DNA from: Dermatobacter hominis
GTDB lineage: Bacteria; Actinomycetota; Acidimicrobiia; Acidimicrobiales; Microtrichaceae
Assembly (NCBI RefSeq): GCF_020715685.1
Contig: NZ_CP085840.1
Location: forward strand, 2,294,001 to 2,358,000
DNA: 64,000 nucleotides
Reading direction: 5' to 3'
Part shown: one piece after another, positions 1 to 8,754 of the stretch
How the letters are laid out: each line of letters starts with the position of its first letter
Position numbering within the stretch: position 1 is the first letter of the stretch
Notes under the pieces: generated by a model
What the model was told of the DNA's origin: nothing
The model's database searches: none
What the model saw: only the letters and a program-made list of their open reading frames with translations
Program-made: the position numbers and the translations under genes

Positions 1-242
1 ACCAGCTCGATCGTCACCCGCGCCAGGCGCATGGGCACCGCGGCGCCGTCCTTCGACTCGGGCAGCGGCACGGCCTCGAGCGCGCGTGTGATCAGCGCCG
101 CCGGCGCGCCGCCGTGGCAGGCGCGGGGGTCCCAGGGGCCGCGGGTGAGGTCGGTGGGCTGCCACACGTCGTCGCCGTGGGCGCCGTCGGCCGGCACGAA
201 CAGCGCGGGTGCGACGTCGGCGGCCAGGGGGAGCTCGGCCAT
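1..242 (-). CDS. acyl-CoA thioesterase-like protein (partial, N-terminal 80 codons)
   Basis: The gene runs off the left edge of the window. It starts at an ATG at 242, and the visible 80 residues resemble the N-terminal hot-dog domain of TesB-like acyl-CoA thioesterases. The marks are a TRGPWDPRACHGGAPAAL stretch (residues about 37-54) and an LARVTIEL strand just before the edge. Members hydrolyse acyl-CoA thioesters. It lies 15 bp downstream of an acyl-CoA ligase gene on the same strand, so the two probably form an operon that activates and releases acyl groups; the substrate is unknown. The family call rests on motif resemblance only. Confidence 0.72.
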   Translation of the reverse strand, partial: MAELPLAADVAPALFVPADGAHGDDVWQPTDLTRGPWDPRACHGGAPAALITRALEAVPLPESKDGAAVPMRLARVTIEL

Positions 243-257
243 CGGGGACCCGACCCC

Positions 258-1940
258 TCAGCCCTTGGGGGCGGGGGCGGAGCCGGACGGGTCCTTCCCG
301 ATCGACGGGTCCGAACCGTTCGACGCGGCGGTGCGGCCGGCGACGGTCGCCTCGGCGGTCGGGTCGGCGGCCGGGTCGAACAGCGAAACCAGCTGGTCGC
401 GACGGATCTTGCGGGTGCCGGTGCGGGGGAGGTCGTCGACGACGACGACCTGCCGCGGCGCCTTGTACCGGGCCATCCGGCCGCGGGACCAGGCGATCAG
501 CTTGTCGGGCGTGACCTTGGCGCCGTCGCGCAGCTTCACCGCGGCGACCGGCACCTGGCCGAGCTTGGCGTCGTCGATGCCGACGACGCCCGCCTCGACG
601 ACGTCTGGGTGCTCCTCGAGGTCGGCCTCGACCTCGATCGAGTACACCGAGTAGCCCCCCGACTTGATGACGTTCTTGGACCGGCCCTGGAACGACATGA
701 GCCCGAACGGTCCGCTGCGGACCAGGTCGCCGGTGCGGAGCCAACCGTCCTCGGTCATGGCGTCGGACGAGGCCGCGGCGTCGCCGTGGTAGCCCCGCAG
801 CACGCCCGGCCCCTTGATCTGCAGCTCGCCGACCGATCCCGACGGGACCGGCCGGTCGTGCTGGTCCGCCACCCGCACCTTCCAGCCGGGCAGCGTCAGG
901 CCGAGCGAGTCGCCGAGTCCCACCGGCAGCATCGGCGGCGACACCTTGGCCACCACGCCGCCGCCGGTCTCGACCATGCCGTAGCCCTCGAAGAACGCGG
1001 CCTCGCCGACCGGTCCGACGAACGGCAGCGTCATCGAGGCGCCGTAGGACTTGAAGCGCCGGGCCAGCGGCGCGGGCATCACGTCGGCGCCCGTCATCCA
1101 GAGGCGCACGCACGTGAGGTCGCGGTACTCGGCGCCGGCTTGATCGAGCAACCGGTACGTGGCGGGCACGCCCATGAACGCCGAGGACCGGCGCTCCTCG
1201 ATCACGTCGAGCACCCGCTCGGCGTGGAACTGGCGGAGGAAGTACATCGGCACCCCGGCGAGCGTGGGCCCGAGCACCGAGACGAACCCCATGATGTGCG
1301 CCACGGGCAGGCTCAGCACGAGCTCGTCGTTCCGGAGCCACGACGGGAAGGCCGCCATCGGCGCCAGCCCGCCGAGCAGCGCCCGGTGCGTGAGCTCGGC
1401 GCCCTTGGGCGTCCCCGTCGTGCCCGACGTGTAGAAGAGCGCGGCCACGTCGTCGGGCGACGGCTCGGCCGGCGGCTTGGGCGTCGACCGTGACCCCGGC
1501 CCCGACATCATCTCGGTGGCGCCGCGCACGACCAGCGAGGCGCCGCTGTCGGCGATGACGTGGTCGACCTCGGCCGGGCGCATCTGCGGGTTCACCGGCG
1601 CCGGCACGCGCCCGGCGCGCGCGGCGGCGAGGCACAGGAGGAACTGGTCGATGCCGTTCGGCGTCGCGATCACGACCGTGTCGCCGGGCTCGGTGCGCGC
1701 CGCGATCACCGCCGACCACCGGGCGACGAGGTCGGCCGCCTGGCCGTAGGTCAGCGCGCGCGTGTTGCCCTCGACGCGTCCCCGGGCGGCGCCGCCGCGC
1801 ACCGGCTGCGGCGGGGTGACGCCCTCCTCGGTCACCATCAGCCGGTCGCCGTGGAGGTCGACCCAGCGGTCGGCCAGGTCGGACAGCGTCACGTGGTGGC
1901 GCAGCGCCAGGCCGGCTCGCTTCAGGAACCGCACCGTCAA
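258..1940 (-). CDS. AMP-dependent acyl-CoA synthetase/ligase (ANL superfamily)
   Basis: This enzyme probably activates a carboxylic acid with ATP and joins it to CoA. The AMP-binding signature YTSGTTGTPKGAELTH lies at residues about 170-185. Later come YGMVETGG, the TGD hinge motif (GWLRTGDLVR) and GRSKNVIKSGGYSVYSIEVE. The C-terminal LPRTGTRKIRR holds the usual catalytic lysine. The last 40 or so residues are a low-complexity Ala/Ser/Pro tail. I place the start at TTG 1940 because a GGAG lies 7 nt upstream; GTG 1934 is an alternative. Longer readings run into the uvrD gene. It begins 22 bp after uvrD and precedes a thioesterase gene. The substrate cannot be told from sequence. Confidence 0.85.
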   Translation of the reverse strand: MTVRFLKRAGLALRHHVTLSDLADRWVDLHGDRLMVTEEGVTPPQPVRGGAARGRVEGNTRALTYGQAADLVARWSAVIAARTEPGDTVVIATPNGIDQFLLCLAAARAGRVPAPVNPQMRPAEVDHVIADSGASLVVRGATEMMSGPGSRSTPKPPAEPSPDDVAALFYTSGTTGTPKGAELTHRALLGGLAPMAAFPSWLRNDELVLSLPVAHIMGFVSVLGPTLAGVPMYFLRQFHAERVLDVIEERRSSAFMGVPATYRLLDQAGAEYRDLTCVRLWMTGADVMPAPLARRFKSYGASMTLPFVGPVGEAAFFEGYGMVETGGGVVAKVSPPMLPVGLGDSLGLTLPGWKVRVADQHDRPVPSGSVGELQIKGPGVLRGYHGDAAASSDAMTEDGWLRTGDLVRSGPFGLMSFQGRSKNVIKSGGYSVYSIEVEADLEEHPDVVEAGVVGIDDAKLGQVPVAAVKLRDGAKVTPDKLIAWSRGRMARYKAPRQVVVVDDLPRTGTRKIRRDQLVSLFDPAADPTAEATVAGRTAASNGSDPSIGKDPSGSAPAPKG

Positions 1941-1962
1941 GGCCGAGCTCCGGGCCGACGGC

Positions 1963-4188
1963 TCATCGCTGGACCTTCTGGATGGGGGCCCAGGACAGGA
2001 GCAGGCGCTTCTCGCCGACGTCGGGGAACCGCACCACCGCCTCGGTCTTCTCGCCCTGGCCCTCCATGTGCAACACGACGCCCTCGCCCCACTTGGTGTG
2101 GACCACATCATCGCCCACCCGGATGTCGAGGGTGTGCGCCCCGGACTGGGTGGGAGGCGCCGGGCGGGTGGAGCGCTCCATCTGGCGCTCACGACCCGAC
2201 GGCGCCCACGACGTGGACTCCCAGCCGCCCGAGCGGTGCGACGAGCGCGAGCGCTTGGACCGGCTCGCCTCGGCCTCGACGACCAGCTCCGACGGCACCT
2301 CGTCGAGGAACCGGCTCGGCGGGTTGTACTGCGTGGATCCGTGCAGCGTCCGGCACCACGCGTACGACAGGAACAGCCGCTCCCGGGCGCGGGTGATGCC
2401 GACGTACGCGAGACGGCGCTCCTCCTCGAGCTCGGCCGGCTCGGTGAGCGAGCGCATGTGCGGGAACACGCCCTCCTCCATGCCGATGAGGAAGACGTTG
2501 GGGAACTCCAGGCCCTTGGCCGAGTGCAGCGTCATGAGCACCACGCCGGTGTCGCCGGGGTCGGTGCCGTCGGGGAGCTGGTCGGTGTCGGCCACCAGCG
2601 AGACCTGCTCCAGGAACTCGTCGACCGTCTCGTACTCGCGGGCCATCCCGACCAGCTCGGCGAGGTTCTCCTGGCGCCCCTCGGACTCGAGCGTGCTCTC
2701 CGCCTCGAGCTCGGCCGCGTACCCGCTGCGGTCGAGGATCTGCTCGAGCAGGTGCCCCGGACCCTTGTCGGTCTCGGTGGCCAGCTCGTCGATCAGGTTG
2801 GTGAACGACTCGATGCCGCGGGCGGCGCGGGAGCTCGCCCCGGCGTCGTCCCACCGCCGCAGCGCGTCCATGAACGACATTTCGTGGGCGCGCGCGTAGG
2901 CGTCGAGGCGCCCGACGGTCTGGTCGCCGACGCCGCGCTTGGGCGTGTTGAGGACGCGCTTCACGCTGACCTCGTCCGTGGGGTTCACGACGGCCTTCAG
3001 GTAGGCCATCGCGTCCTTGACCTCGCGGCGGTCGTAGAAGCGCATGCCGCCGACCACCCGGTACGGGATGCCGGAGCGCAGGAACTGCTCCTCGAGCACG
3101 CGGCTCTGCGCGTTGGTCCGGTAGAAGACCGCGAAGTCCGACCACAGGACGTCGCCGCGGTCGTGCAGCGAGGAGATCTGGTGGGCGACCCACTGCGACT
3201 CCTCGGCCTCGTCCTCGCCCTGGAAGCGAACGATCTTCTCGCCCGGGCCCTCGTCGGTCCAGAGGTCCTTGGGCTTGCGAGCGGTGTTGTTGGCGATGAC
3301 CGCGTTGGCGGCGTCGAGGATGGTCTGCGTGGAGCGGTAGTTCTGCTCGAGCACCACCGTCGTGGCGTCGGGGAACGTGTTCTCGAACTCGAGGAGGTTG
3401 CGCATGTCCGCTCCTCGGAACTTGTAGATCGACTGGTCGAGGTCCCCGACGACGCAGACGTTGCGGTGCTCCTCGCCGAGCAGCATCACGAGGTCGTTCT
3501 GGACCGGGTTGGTGTCCTGGTACTCGTCGACCAGCACGTTGCCGAAGCGGTTGCGGTAGTGCTCGAGCACCTGCGGTTCGGTGCGGAAGAGCTCCACCGT
3601 CACGCCGAGCAGGTCGTCGAAGTCCATCGCCCCGGCCTTGAGGAGCCGGGCCTGGTACTCCTCGAACACCTCGCCGATGCGACGCTCGTGGATGACCGAC
3701 GCCCGCTCCAGGTAGTCCTCGGCCGAGAGGCCGTCGTTCTTGGCCGCCGAGATCGCGGCGTGCACCGAACGGGGAGGGAACCGCTTGGGGTCGATGTTGA
3801 GGTCGCGCAGGACGTAGCCGGTGAGCCGGACCGCGTCGGCCTGGTCGTAGATCGTGAACGCCGACGGGTACCCGAGCAGCTGGGCGTCGCGCCGCAGGAT
3901 GCGCACGCAGGCCGAGTGGAACGTCGACACCCACATCTTGTCGGCGACCGGCCCGACCAGCCGGCCGATCCGCTCCTTCATCTCCCCCGCCGCCTTGTTG
4001 GTGAAGGTGATGGCGAGGATCTCGAACGGCGACACGCGGTGCGCGTGGATGAGGTGGGCGATCCGGTGGGTGAGCACACGCGTCTTGCCCGACCCGGCGC
4101 CCGCGACCACGAGCAGCGGGCCCTCGCCGTGGGTGACCGCCTCGTACTGGGCCGGGTTGAGCCCTTCCAGGAGGTCCTCGACGCTCAT
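1963..4188 (-). CDS. pcrA: ATP-dependent DNA helicase UvrD/PcrA
   Basis: A superfamily 1A 3'-5' DNA helicase of 741 residues, acting in nucleotide excision repair and replication restart. The motifs appear in the expected order: Walker A GAGSGKT (residues about 30-36), ITFTNKAAGEM, the Walker B region DEYQDTNPVQ, GDLDQSIYKFRGAD, NYRST, LMTLHSAKGLEFPNVFL and AYVGITRARERL. The C-terminal 55 residues form the Tudor-like domain (VGDDVVHTKWGEGVV) that in PcrA/UvrD contacts RNA polymerase. The start is ATG 4188; an upstream extension in the same frame adds only low-complexity sequence. Confidence 0.96.
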   Translation of the reverse strand: MSVEDLLEGLNPAQYEAVTHGEGPLLVVAGAGSGKTRVLTHRIAHLIHAHRVSPFEILAITFTNKAAGEMKERIGRLVGPVADKMWVSTFHSACVRILRRDAQLLGYPSAFTIYDQADAVRLTGYVLRDLNIDPKRFPPRSVHAAISAAKNDGLSAEDYLERASVIHERRIGEVFEEYQARLLKAGAMDFDDLLGVTVELFRTEPQVLEHYRNRFGNVLVDEYQDTNPVQNDLVMLLGEEHRNVCVVGDLDQSIYKFRGADMRNLLEFENTFPDATTVVLEQNYRSTQTILDAANAVIANNTARKPKDLWTDEGPGEKIVRFQGEDEAEESQWVAHQISSLHDRGDVLWSDFAVFYRTNAQSRVLEEQFLRSGIPYRVVGGMRFYDRREVKDAMAYLKAVVNPTDEVSVKRVLNTPKRGVGDQTVGRLDAYARAHEMSFMDALRRWDDAGASSRAARGIESFTNLIDELATETDKGPGHLLEQILDRSGYAAELEAESTLESEGRQENLAELVGMAREYETVDEFLEQVSLVADTDQLPDGTDPGDTGVVLMTLHSAKGLEFPNVFLIGMEEGVFPHMRSLTEPAELEEERRLAYVGITRARERLFLSYAWCRTLHGSTQYNPPSRFLDEVPSELVVEAEASRSKRSRSSHRSGGWESTSWAPSGRERQMERSTRPAPPTQSGAHTLDIRVGDDVVHTKWGEGVVLHMEGQGEKTEAVVRFPDVGEKRLLLSWAPIQKVQR

Positions 4189-4366
4189 CGCCGCCCACCC
4201 TACTTGCGGGTCCCGACACCCCAGATCGGGCCCGAAGCGGCTCCTCGGGTCTCGCATCTCGGGCACCACGGACCACTGATTGGTACCGCATGCCCGAGTT
4301 CGACGGCCGGGGTCGGCTGCGATGCGGGCCGGCCCGGGCGAGGGGTGCGCCAGGCGACCGGGTGGG

Positions 4367-5182
4367 TCAGGCGGGAGCCACCTGCAGGCGCTCCTGGAAG
4401 AACCGCAGCACCTGTTCGAGCGCGTCACGGGTGGGCTGGCCCGGCTCGTCGATGAGGTCCTCGGTCAGCACCGAGTGCGCCGCCTTGCGGTGACCCCACG
4501 GGTTGCCGGGCGAGGAGTCGATCTCGACGCCGATGAAGTTGTCGCCGAGCTCCCGCCGCAACGACGCGAACCGGGCGGCGGGCACCAAGCGGTCGCCGGT
4601 GAAGCGGAGGCCGAGCACGCAGATGTCGTCGGCCTCGGCGCGCTCCTTGACCGCGAGCAGGTCGCGGTCCGACAGGCCCAGGTCGGCGCCGCGCTTCTTG
4701 CCGCCGCCGATCGGCAGCGACGGCTGCGACAGGACCGGCGCCAGCATCTCGGGCTCGGTCGCCATCGCGAGCGCGAACCCGCCCGTGAAGCACATGCCGA
4801 CCGCTCCGACGCCCGGGCCGCCGCACCGCGAGTGCGCATCACGGGCCAACGCCCGCAGCCAGTCGATCGCCGGCGGCGTCGTCCGCAGGGCGAAGGCCCT
4901 GAACTCCTTCGACACGCAGGCCGGGATCGCCGCCTGCGCGAGCACCCCGGGCGTCGCCTCGGCGCCGGTCTTGCCGAACAGCTCGGGCATGACGACCGTG
5001 AAGCCTGCGTCGACGACCTTCCGTGCGAAGCCGATGACCGCGGGGGTGATGCCGGGCAGCTCCTCGATCACGATGACCGCGGGCCCCTCGCCGGCGACGA
5101 AGACCCGCCGGGTCTTGCCCCCGAACGTGAACTCCTCGGTCGCGAAGCCGTCGATCTGCACTTCGTCGGTGGCGCTCGTCAC
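4367..5182 (-). CDS. dienelactone hydrolase family protein
   Basis: An alpha/beta hydrolase of about 271 residues. The nucleophile elbow GMCFTGGFALA carries the cysteine typical of dienelactone hydrolases. The acid residue is probably the Asp in RFTGDRLVP, and the histidine lies in GHRKAAH. The family opens lactone rings or cleaves related esters in the cytoplasm; the substrate here is not evident. The start is taken at GTG 5182; an in-frame extension to 5248 would overlap a 42-bp intergenic repeat and looks non-coding. It is transcribed divergently from the F420-type oxidoreductase gene. Confidence 0.85.
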   Translation of the reverse strand: MTSATDEVQIDGFATEEFTFGGKTRRVFVAGEGPAVIVIEELPGITPAVIGFARKVVDAGFTVVMPELFGKTGAEATPGVLAQAAIPACVSKEFRAFALRTTPPAIDWLRALARDAHSRCGGPGVGAVGMCFTGGFALAMATEPEMLAPVLSQPSLPIGGGKKRGADLGLSDRDLLAVKERAEADDICVLGLRFTGDRLVPAARFASLRRELGDNFIGVEIDSSPGNPWGHRKAAHSVLTEDLIDEPGQPTRDALEQVLRFFQERLQVAPA

Positions 5183-5240
5183 GCCCGAACCGTACCCGGC
5201 GATCAGCGCCAGCCCGTGCGGCCGCCAGGGATCTGAGGCG

Positions 5241-5282
5241 CGGATCACGACAAGGGATGTCGCTGTGCACCCCTATATCCCG
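5241..5282 (+). repeat. 42-bp intergenic repeat, copy A
   Basis: One of three near-identical 42-bp elements in the window. The others are at 21258-21299 (opposite strand) and 24494-24535. I count 38 of 42 positions identical with copy B and with copy C. The core TGTGCACCCCTATATC is identical in all three, and CGACAAGG lies upstream of it. Here the 5' half can form a hairpin (CGACA, 5-nt loop, TGTCG). It lies between divergent dienelactone hydrolase and oxidoreductase genes. Confidence 0.9.
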
Positions 5283-5303
5283 TTGGGGTTACCCTTCCGG
5301 GCC

Positions 5304-6248
5304 GTGTCCGGTCCCCGTCGCCGCCCGTTCCGCTTCACGCTCCAGGCCTCGCACATGGAACGGCCCGAGGACCTGGTGCCGCTCGCCCGCAAGGCGGAGG
5401 ACATCGGCGTCAGCGTGCTGACCGTGGCCGACCACCTCGACGACGAGCTCGCCCCGATCGCCGCGCTGATGGCGGCCGCCGACGCCACCACCGAGCTGCG
5501 GGTCGGGACCCTCGTGTTCGCGAACGACTACCGGCACCCCGCCGTGCTCGCCAAGGAGGCGGCGACCGTCGACCGGCTCAGCGGCGGCCGCCTCGAGTTC
5601 GGACTCGGAGCGGGCTGGATGACCACGGACTACGAGTCGACGGGCATCCCGCTCGATTCGCCGTCGGTCCGCATCGAGCGGCTCGAGGAGGCGCTGCAGG
5701 TGATCGCGGCGCTGTGGACCGGCGAGCCCGTCGAGCACCACGGTCGCTTCTACGACATCAGCGGGCTGGTCGGCAGCCCCCTCCCCGCCCAGCGACCCCA
5801 TCCCCCGATCGTGATCGGCGGCGGCGGCCGGAAGGTCCTCGAGGTCGCCGGTCGCCACGCCGACATCGTCAACCTCAACCCGGCGCTGGCCGCCGGCGTG
5901 ATCGACCACCGGGCGGGGCCCTCGGCCACGCCGGAGGCGACCGAGCGGAAGATCGGCTGGATCCGCGAGGCGGCCGGCGAGCGGTTCGACGACATCGAGC
6001 TCGGCACCCGCATCCACCTGGCGATCGTCACCGACGACCGGCAGGAGATGTTCGACGCGCTGGCCGGTGGGTTCGGGATGACCGCCGAGGAGGCGGCCGG
6101 CTCACCGCACGCGCTGTGCGGCTCGCTCGACGAGATGGCCGAGGACCTCGAGGTCCGCCGCGAGCGGTTCGGCATCTCGACGATCGGGTTGTCGGCGTCG
6201 TCGCTCGACGACCTCGCGCCGCTCATCGGTCGGCTCGCCGGCAGCTGA
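5304..6248 (+). CDS. LLM-class F420-dependent oxidoreductase
   Basis: A luciferase-like TIM-barrel oxidoreductase of 314 residues, probably using coenzyme F420. Family marks include the early PFRFTLQASH strand, VADHLDDELAPIAAL, LRVGTLVFANDYRHPAVLAKEAAT, SGGRLEFGLGAGWMTTDYE and PIVIGGGGRKVL. The pattern matches the MSMEG_2516-type subgroup. The start at GTG 5304 puts the first strand close to the N terminus; there is no strong ribosome binding site. The substrate is unknown. Copy A of the intergenic repeat ends 21 bp upstream. A long hairpin follows the stop codon. Confidence 0.85.
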   Translation: MSGPRRRPFRFTLQASHMERPEDLVPLARKAEDIGVSVLTVADHLDDELAPIAALMAAADATTELRVGTLVFANDYRHPAVLAKEAATVDRLSGGRLEFGLGAGWMTTDYESTGIPLDSPSVRIERLEEALQVIAALWTGEPVEHHGRFYDISGLVGSPLPAQRPHPPIVIGGGGRKVLEVAGRHADIVNLNPALAAGVIDHRAGPSATPEATERKIGWIREAAGERFDDIELGTRIHLAIVTDDRQEMFDALAGGFGMTAEEAAGSPHALCGSLDEMAEDLEVRRERFGISTIGLSASSLDDLAPLIGRLAGS

Positions 6249-6273
6249 TCCCGAGCCGAGCGACCCACCCGCC

Positions 6274-6322
6274 GTTCCGCGTGCCGAGATCGTCGCAGTG
6301 CGACGACCAGCGCACCGGGAAC
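6274..6322. terminator. bidirectional hairpin between convergent genes
   Basis: An inverted repeat with outer arms GTTCC/GGAAC and a perfect inner stem TCGTCGC-agt-GCGACGA at 6290-6306, with internal loops between. It sits between the oxidoreductase gene (ending 6248) and the NlpC/P60 gene (ending 6360), which converge. It probably ends transcription from both sides. There is no U tract. Confidence 0.6.
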
Positions 6323-6359
6323 GCAGCCGCGGCGGGCTGACCAGCTGGACTGACCAGCG

Positions 6360-7598
6360 TCAGGCGACGCGGCCGGCGCGCACGAGCTTGCCCATGCGCG
6401 TGATCGGCGAGACCTTCACCACGTCGCCCGTGTGCGGCGCGTGGATCATCATCCCGCCGCCGATGTACAGGCCGACGTGCGAGATGGGGTTGTTGAAGAA
6501 CACCAGGTCGCCGGGCTGCAGCTGGTCGAGCGAGATGCGCTGAGTGGCGGCGTACTGCGCGGACGACGAGTGCGGGAGGCTCTTGCCGGCCCGGGCCCAC
6601 GCCCACATGGTGAGTCCCGAGCAGTCGAAGCCGGTCGACGGGCTGGCGCCCGCCCACTTGTAGGGGACGCCCAGCACGGACTGCGCCGCGGCGATCGCGG
6701 CGCCGGCCCCGCTGCCCACCGGTGCGACCGGCAACGACGGCGCGGGCGCGGCCGGCTTCGGCGCGGCCGGCTTGGCCGCCGCCTTGGGCGCCGCGGTCGT
6801 GCCCGGCGCACCCGCCCGGGCGGCGGCCGCGGTGGTCGTGGTCTGCGCGGCGGCCGCGGCGGCGCGCTGGCGGGCCTCGGCCTCGGCGGCGGCCTTGGCC
6901 GCGGCCTCCTGCTCCTTGCGCTCCTGCTCGGCCGCGACGGCGGCCTTGAGCTCGGCGTTGGCGCCGTCGAGCAGCCGCTGCTGCTCGTCGACGCTCGCCT
7001 CGAGGTCGTCCTTCACCGAGCGCTGCTTCGCCTGCTGCTCCTCGAGCACCTTCGACGATGCGTCGAGCTCGGCGGTGCGGTCGTCGAGGTCGAGCTGCGC
7101 GGCCCGGAGGTGGTCGGCGACCTGCTCGCGGTCGCCGTGCAACGTCTCGAGCAGCACCTTCTCGTTGACCGCGGTGTTCGGGTCGCCCACGCCGAGGCCG
7201 GCGACGTCGGAGCCGGCGCTCATGTAGGCGCTCACGATGTAGCTGCTGGCCTGCTGCTTGGCCTCGTCCATCTTCGACCGGGCGTCGGCGACGGCCGCAC
7301 GGTTCTGCTCGACCTGCTGCGACACCCGGTCCATCTCGAGCTCGGTCTGGAGAAACTGCTCGTCGAGCGCCGACGCCTTTGCCTCGAGCCGGTCCATCTC
7401 GGCGGCGAGGCGCTGCACCTTCGCCCGCTGGCCCTCGACGTCCTGCGCCGACGCGGTGCCGGCCATCGATGCGCCGATGACCAGCGCCAGGGCCGCCACC
7501 ACGGCGACCGGACGGACCGCCCGGCCGATGCGTGCGGGCGCGCCCGGGGCCTCGGACGGCACGGGACGCGGGGTGGGGGTGAGGCGGGACGGACGCAT
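6360..7598 (-). CDS. secreted NlpC/P60 peptidoglycan endopeptidase with coiled coil
   Basis: An exported cell-wall hydrolase of 412 residues, cutting peptide stems in peptidoglycan. A hydrophobic signal segment (VAVVAALALVIGASM, residues about 30-45) ends in TASAQD. A long charged coiled coil, rich in Glu, Lys, Gln and Ala, spans about residues 48-235. An Ala/Pro linker follows. The C-terminal NlpC/P60 domain has the catalytic Cys in GFDCSGLTMW (about residue 326) and histidines in HVGLYIG and MIHAPH. This layout matches the RipA/PcsB type. The start at ATG 7598 puts the signal peptide near the N terminus; no clear ribosome binding site is seen. Two perfect inverted repeats lie upstream. Confidence 0.93.
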   Translation of the reverse strand: MRPSRLTPTPRPVPSEAPGAPARIGRAVRPVAVVAALALVIGASMAGTASAQDVEGQRAKVQRLAAEMDRLEAKASALDEQFLQTELEMDRVSQQVEQNRAAVADARSKMDEAKQQASSYIVSAYMSAGSDVAGLGVGDPNTAVNEKVLLETLHGDREQVADHLRAAQLDLDDRTAELDASSKVLEEQQAKQRSVKDDLEASVDEQQRLLDGANAELKAAVAAEQERKEQEAAAKAAAEAEARQRAAAAAAQTTTTAAAARAGAPGTTAAPKAAAKPAAPKPAAPAPSLPVAPVGSGAGAAIAAAQSVLGVPYKWAGASPSTGFDCSGLTMWAWARAGKSLPHSSSAQYAATQRISLDQLQPGDLVFFNNPISHVGLYIGGGMMIHAPHTGDVVKVSPITRMGKLVRAGRVA

Positions 7599-7950
7599 GA
7601 CGGAGAGCAAGTCAACCACCATCCGCGTTCTGTTACAAACAGGTGTCGATCCCGACACCGTTTCGATGGGAGTGGGGTCGCGTCTCGCTCCGACCGCCCG
7701 GTCCAGCCGCCGCACGATCCGAGATCGTGTCGACGTGGCACGAGATGATGCGAGACGTCACCTGGACGGGCGTCCCCAGGCCGGGCCCCAGCGGCCGTTG
7801 GGGGCCGCCCCGGATGGTCCGGCGGCCCGCCACGCCCGACGGTGGAGCCGTGGACGCCACCCCGGCGACCACGCACCGTCGCAGGACGCGGCCGACGGGT
7901 CGGACCCGATCGGAACGCTGGGCGCTGCGACCCGACCGATCGGAGCGCAC
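7599..7950. promoter_or_regulatory. 352-bp divergent intergenic region with two perfect inverted repeats
   Basis: No gene is supported here. On the side of the NlpC/P60 gene there is a 13-nt palindrome, CTGTT-aca-AACAG (7630-7642), about 31 bp before its start. A second one, CACGATC-cga-GATCGTG (7713-7729), lies about 115 bp before it. Both look like operators. The first overlaps the zone where a promoter would be expected. The rest is GC-rich with no clear signal. The GGAG at about 7942-7945 serves the next rightward gene. Confidence 0.55.
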
Positions 7951-8754
7951 GTGAACACCTCACCCGACCTGTCCGGAGCGGCCGACGCCGCCGGACCCCG
8001 CCCGGCGACCGACCCCCCGTCCGGCGATCCGCCGGCGCGCGCCACCGGGACCGCAGCGCGAGGCAGTGGGGCGGAGCGTCCCGCCCCTACGTCCCTCCCG
8101 GTGTCGTGGTGGCGGCCCGAGGTCGGCCAGTGGCTCGTCGAGCAGCGGAACGCCGGTGCGACGCCGGCCGAGATCACGACCGAGCTCGTCGCCCGGGGCT
8201 GGGACGCCGACGCCGCGGCCGACACCGCCCGGCGCTCGCTGCGTCGCTCGGACCACCACCGCGTGCTCTACGGCGCGCTGTGCTGGTCCGTCGGGCTCGG
8301 GGCGCTCGGTCTGGCCACGGGGCTGCACCAGGTGCTCGCCGACACGCCCGAGCCCCGGATCGCGGCCTTGGCGTTCACGCTCGCCGTCGTGCTCCTGCCG
8401 CTCGGCGCCTGGTGCGCCTGGACCGCACGCGAGCTCGAGGAGCGCTCGACGCACGCGGTGTGGTCGCCGACCCGACGCATGTGGTTCGGCACGCTCGCCA
8501 CGCTCACCGCGGTGATCGGCCTGGTCCGGCTGATCACCTACGTGTACCTGATGATCGCCACGCTGACCGGCGCCCGCAGCACACCGCTGTCGCCCGAGGA
8601 CCAGCTGCAGGTCCTGGTCTCGCTCGGCATCGTGATCCCTCTCTTCGCCTGGTCGTTCCGGGAGTGGCGGCGCTCCGACGTCGTGATCTCGGGGCTCCGG
8701 GACGTCGACGGGACCGCCGCCGGGGCGGATCAGGACCGACGGGGCGACCGATGA
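7951..8754 (+). CDS. membrane protein of unknown function, first gene of a signalling operon
   Basis: A 267-residue protein I do not recognise. The first 55 residues are Pro/Ala-rich. A short helical region follows (WWRPEVGQWLVEQRNAGATP, then ARGWDADAAADTARRSL), resembling a small DNA-end or UBA-like helical bundle. Four membrane segments come next, and the C terminus is charged. The start is GTG 7951 with GGAG 5 nt upstream. Its stop overlaps the start of the acyltransferase gene (ATGA), so translation is coupled. By context it may act with the acyltransferase and the two-component system downstream, in a cell-envelope response. Confidence 0.7.
   Translation: MNTSPDLSGAADAAGPRPATDPPSGDPPARATGTAARGSGAERPAPTSLPVSWWRPEVGQWLVEQRNAGATPAEITTELVARGWDADAAADTARRSLRRSDHHRVLYGALCWSVGLGALGLATGLHQVLADTPEPRIAALAFTLAVVLLPLGAWCAWTARELEERSTHAVWSPTRRMWFGTLATLTAVIGLVRLITYVYLMIATLTGARSTPLSPEDQLQVLVSLGIVIPLFAWSFREWRRSDVVISGLRDVDGTAAGADQDRRGDR

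Noticed and set aside
114-1493. Long rightward open frame of 459 codons opposite the acyl-CoA ligase gene
   Set aside because: Arg/Gly/His-rich composition typical of a frame opposite high-GC coding DNA. The opposite strand has an intact ligase with all motifs.
1762-4455. Rightward open frame of 897 codons opposite pcrA
   Set aside because: It mirrors the helicase gene, has no domain pattern and is rich in Val/Leu/Glu/Arg from antisense codons.
5273-5491. Short leftward frames running across the 42-bp repeats, giving similar peptides at each copy
   Set aside because: The similar peptides come from the DNA repeat itself. The frames differ beyond it and lack coding features.
7599-7770. A cyclic di-AMP (ydaO) riboswitch before the NlpC/P60 gene
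   Set aside because: This class often precedes cell-wall hydrolase genes, but I cannot find its conserved core here.
7643-7954. Rightward 103-codon open frame between the NlpC/P60 gene and the membrane protein gene
   Set aside because: Arg/Pro/Thr-rich composition, no ribosome binding site, and it overlaps the palindromes. It looks like intergenic DNA.
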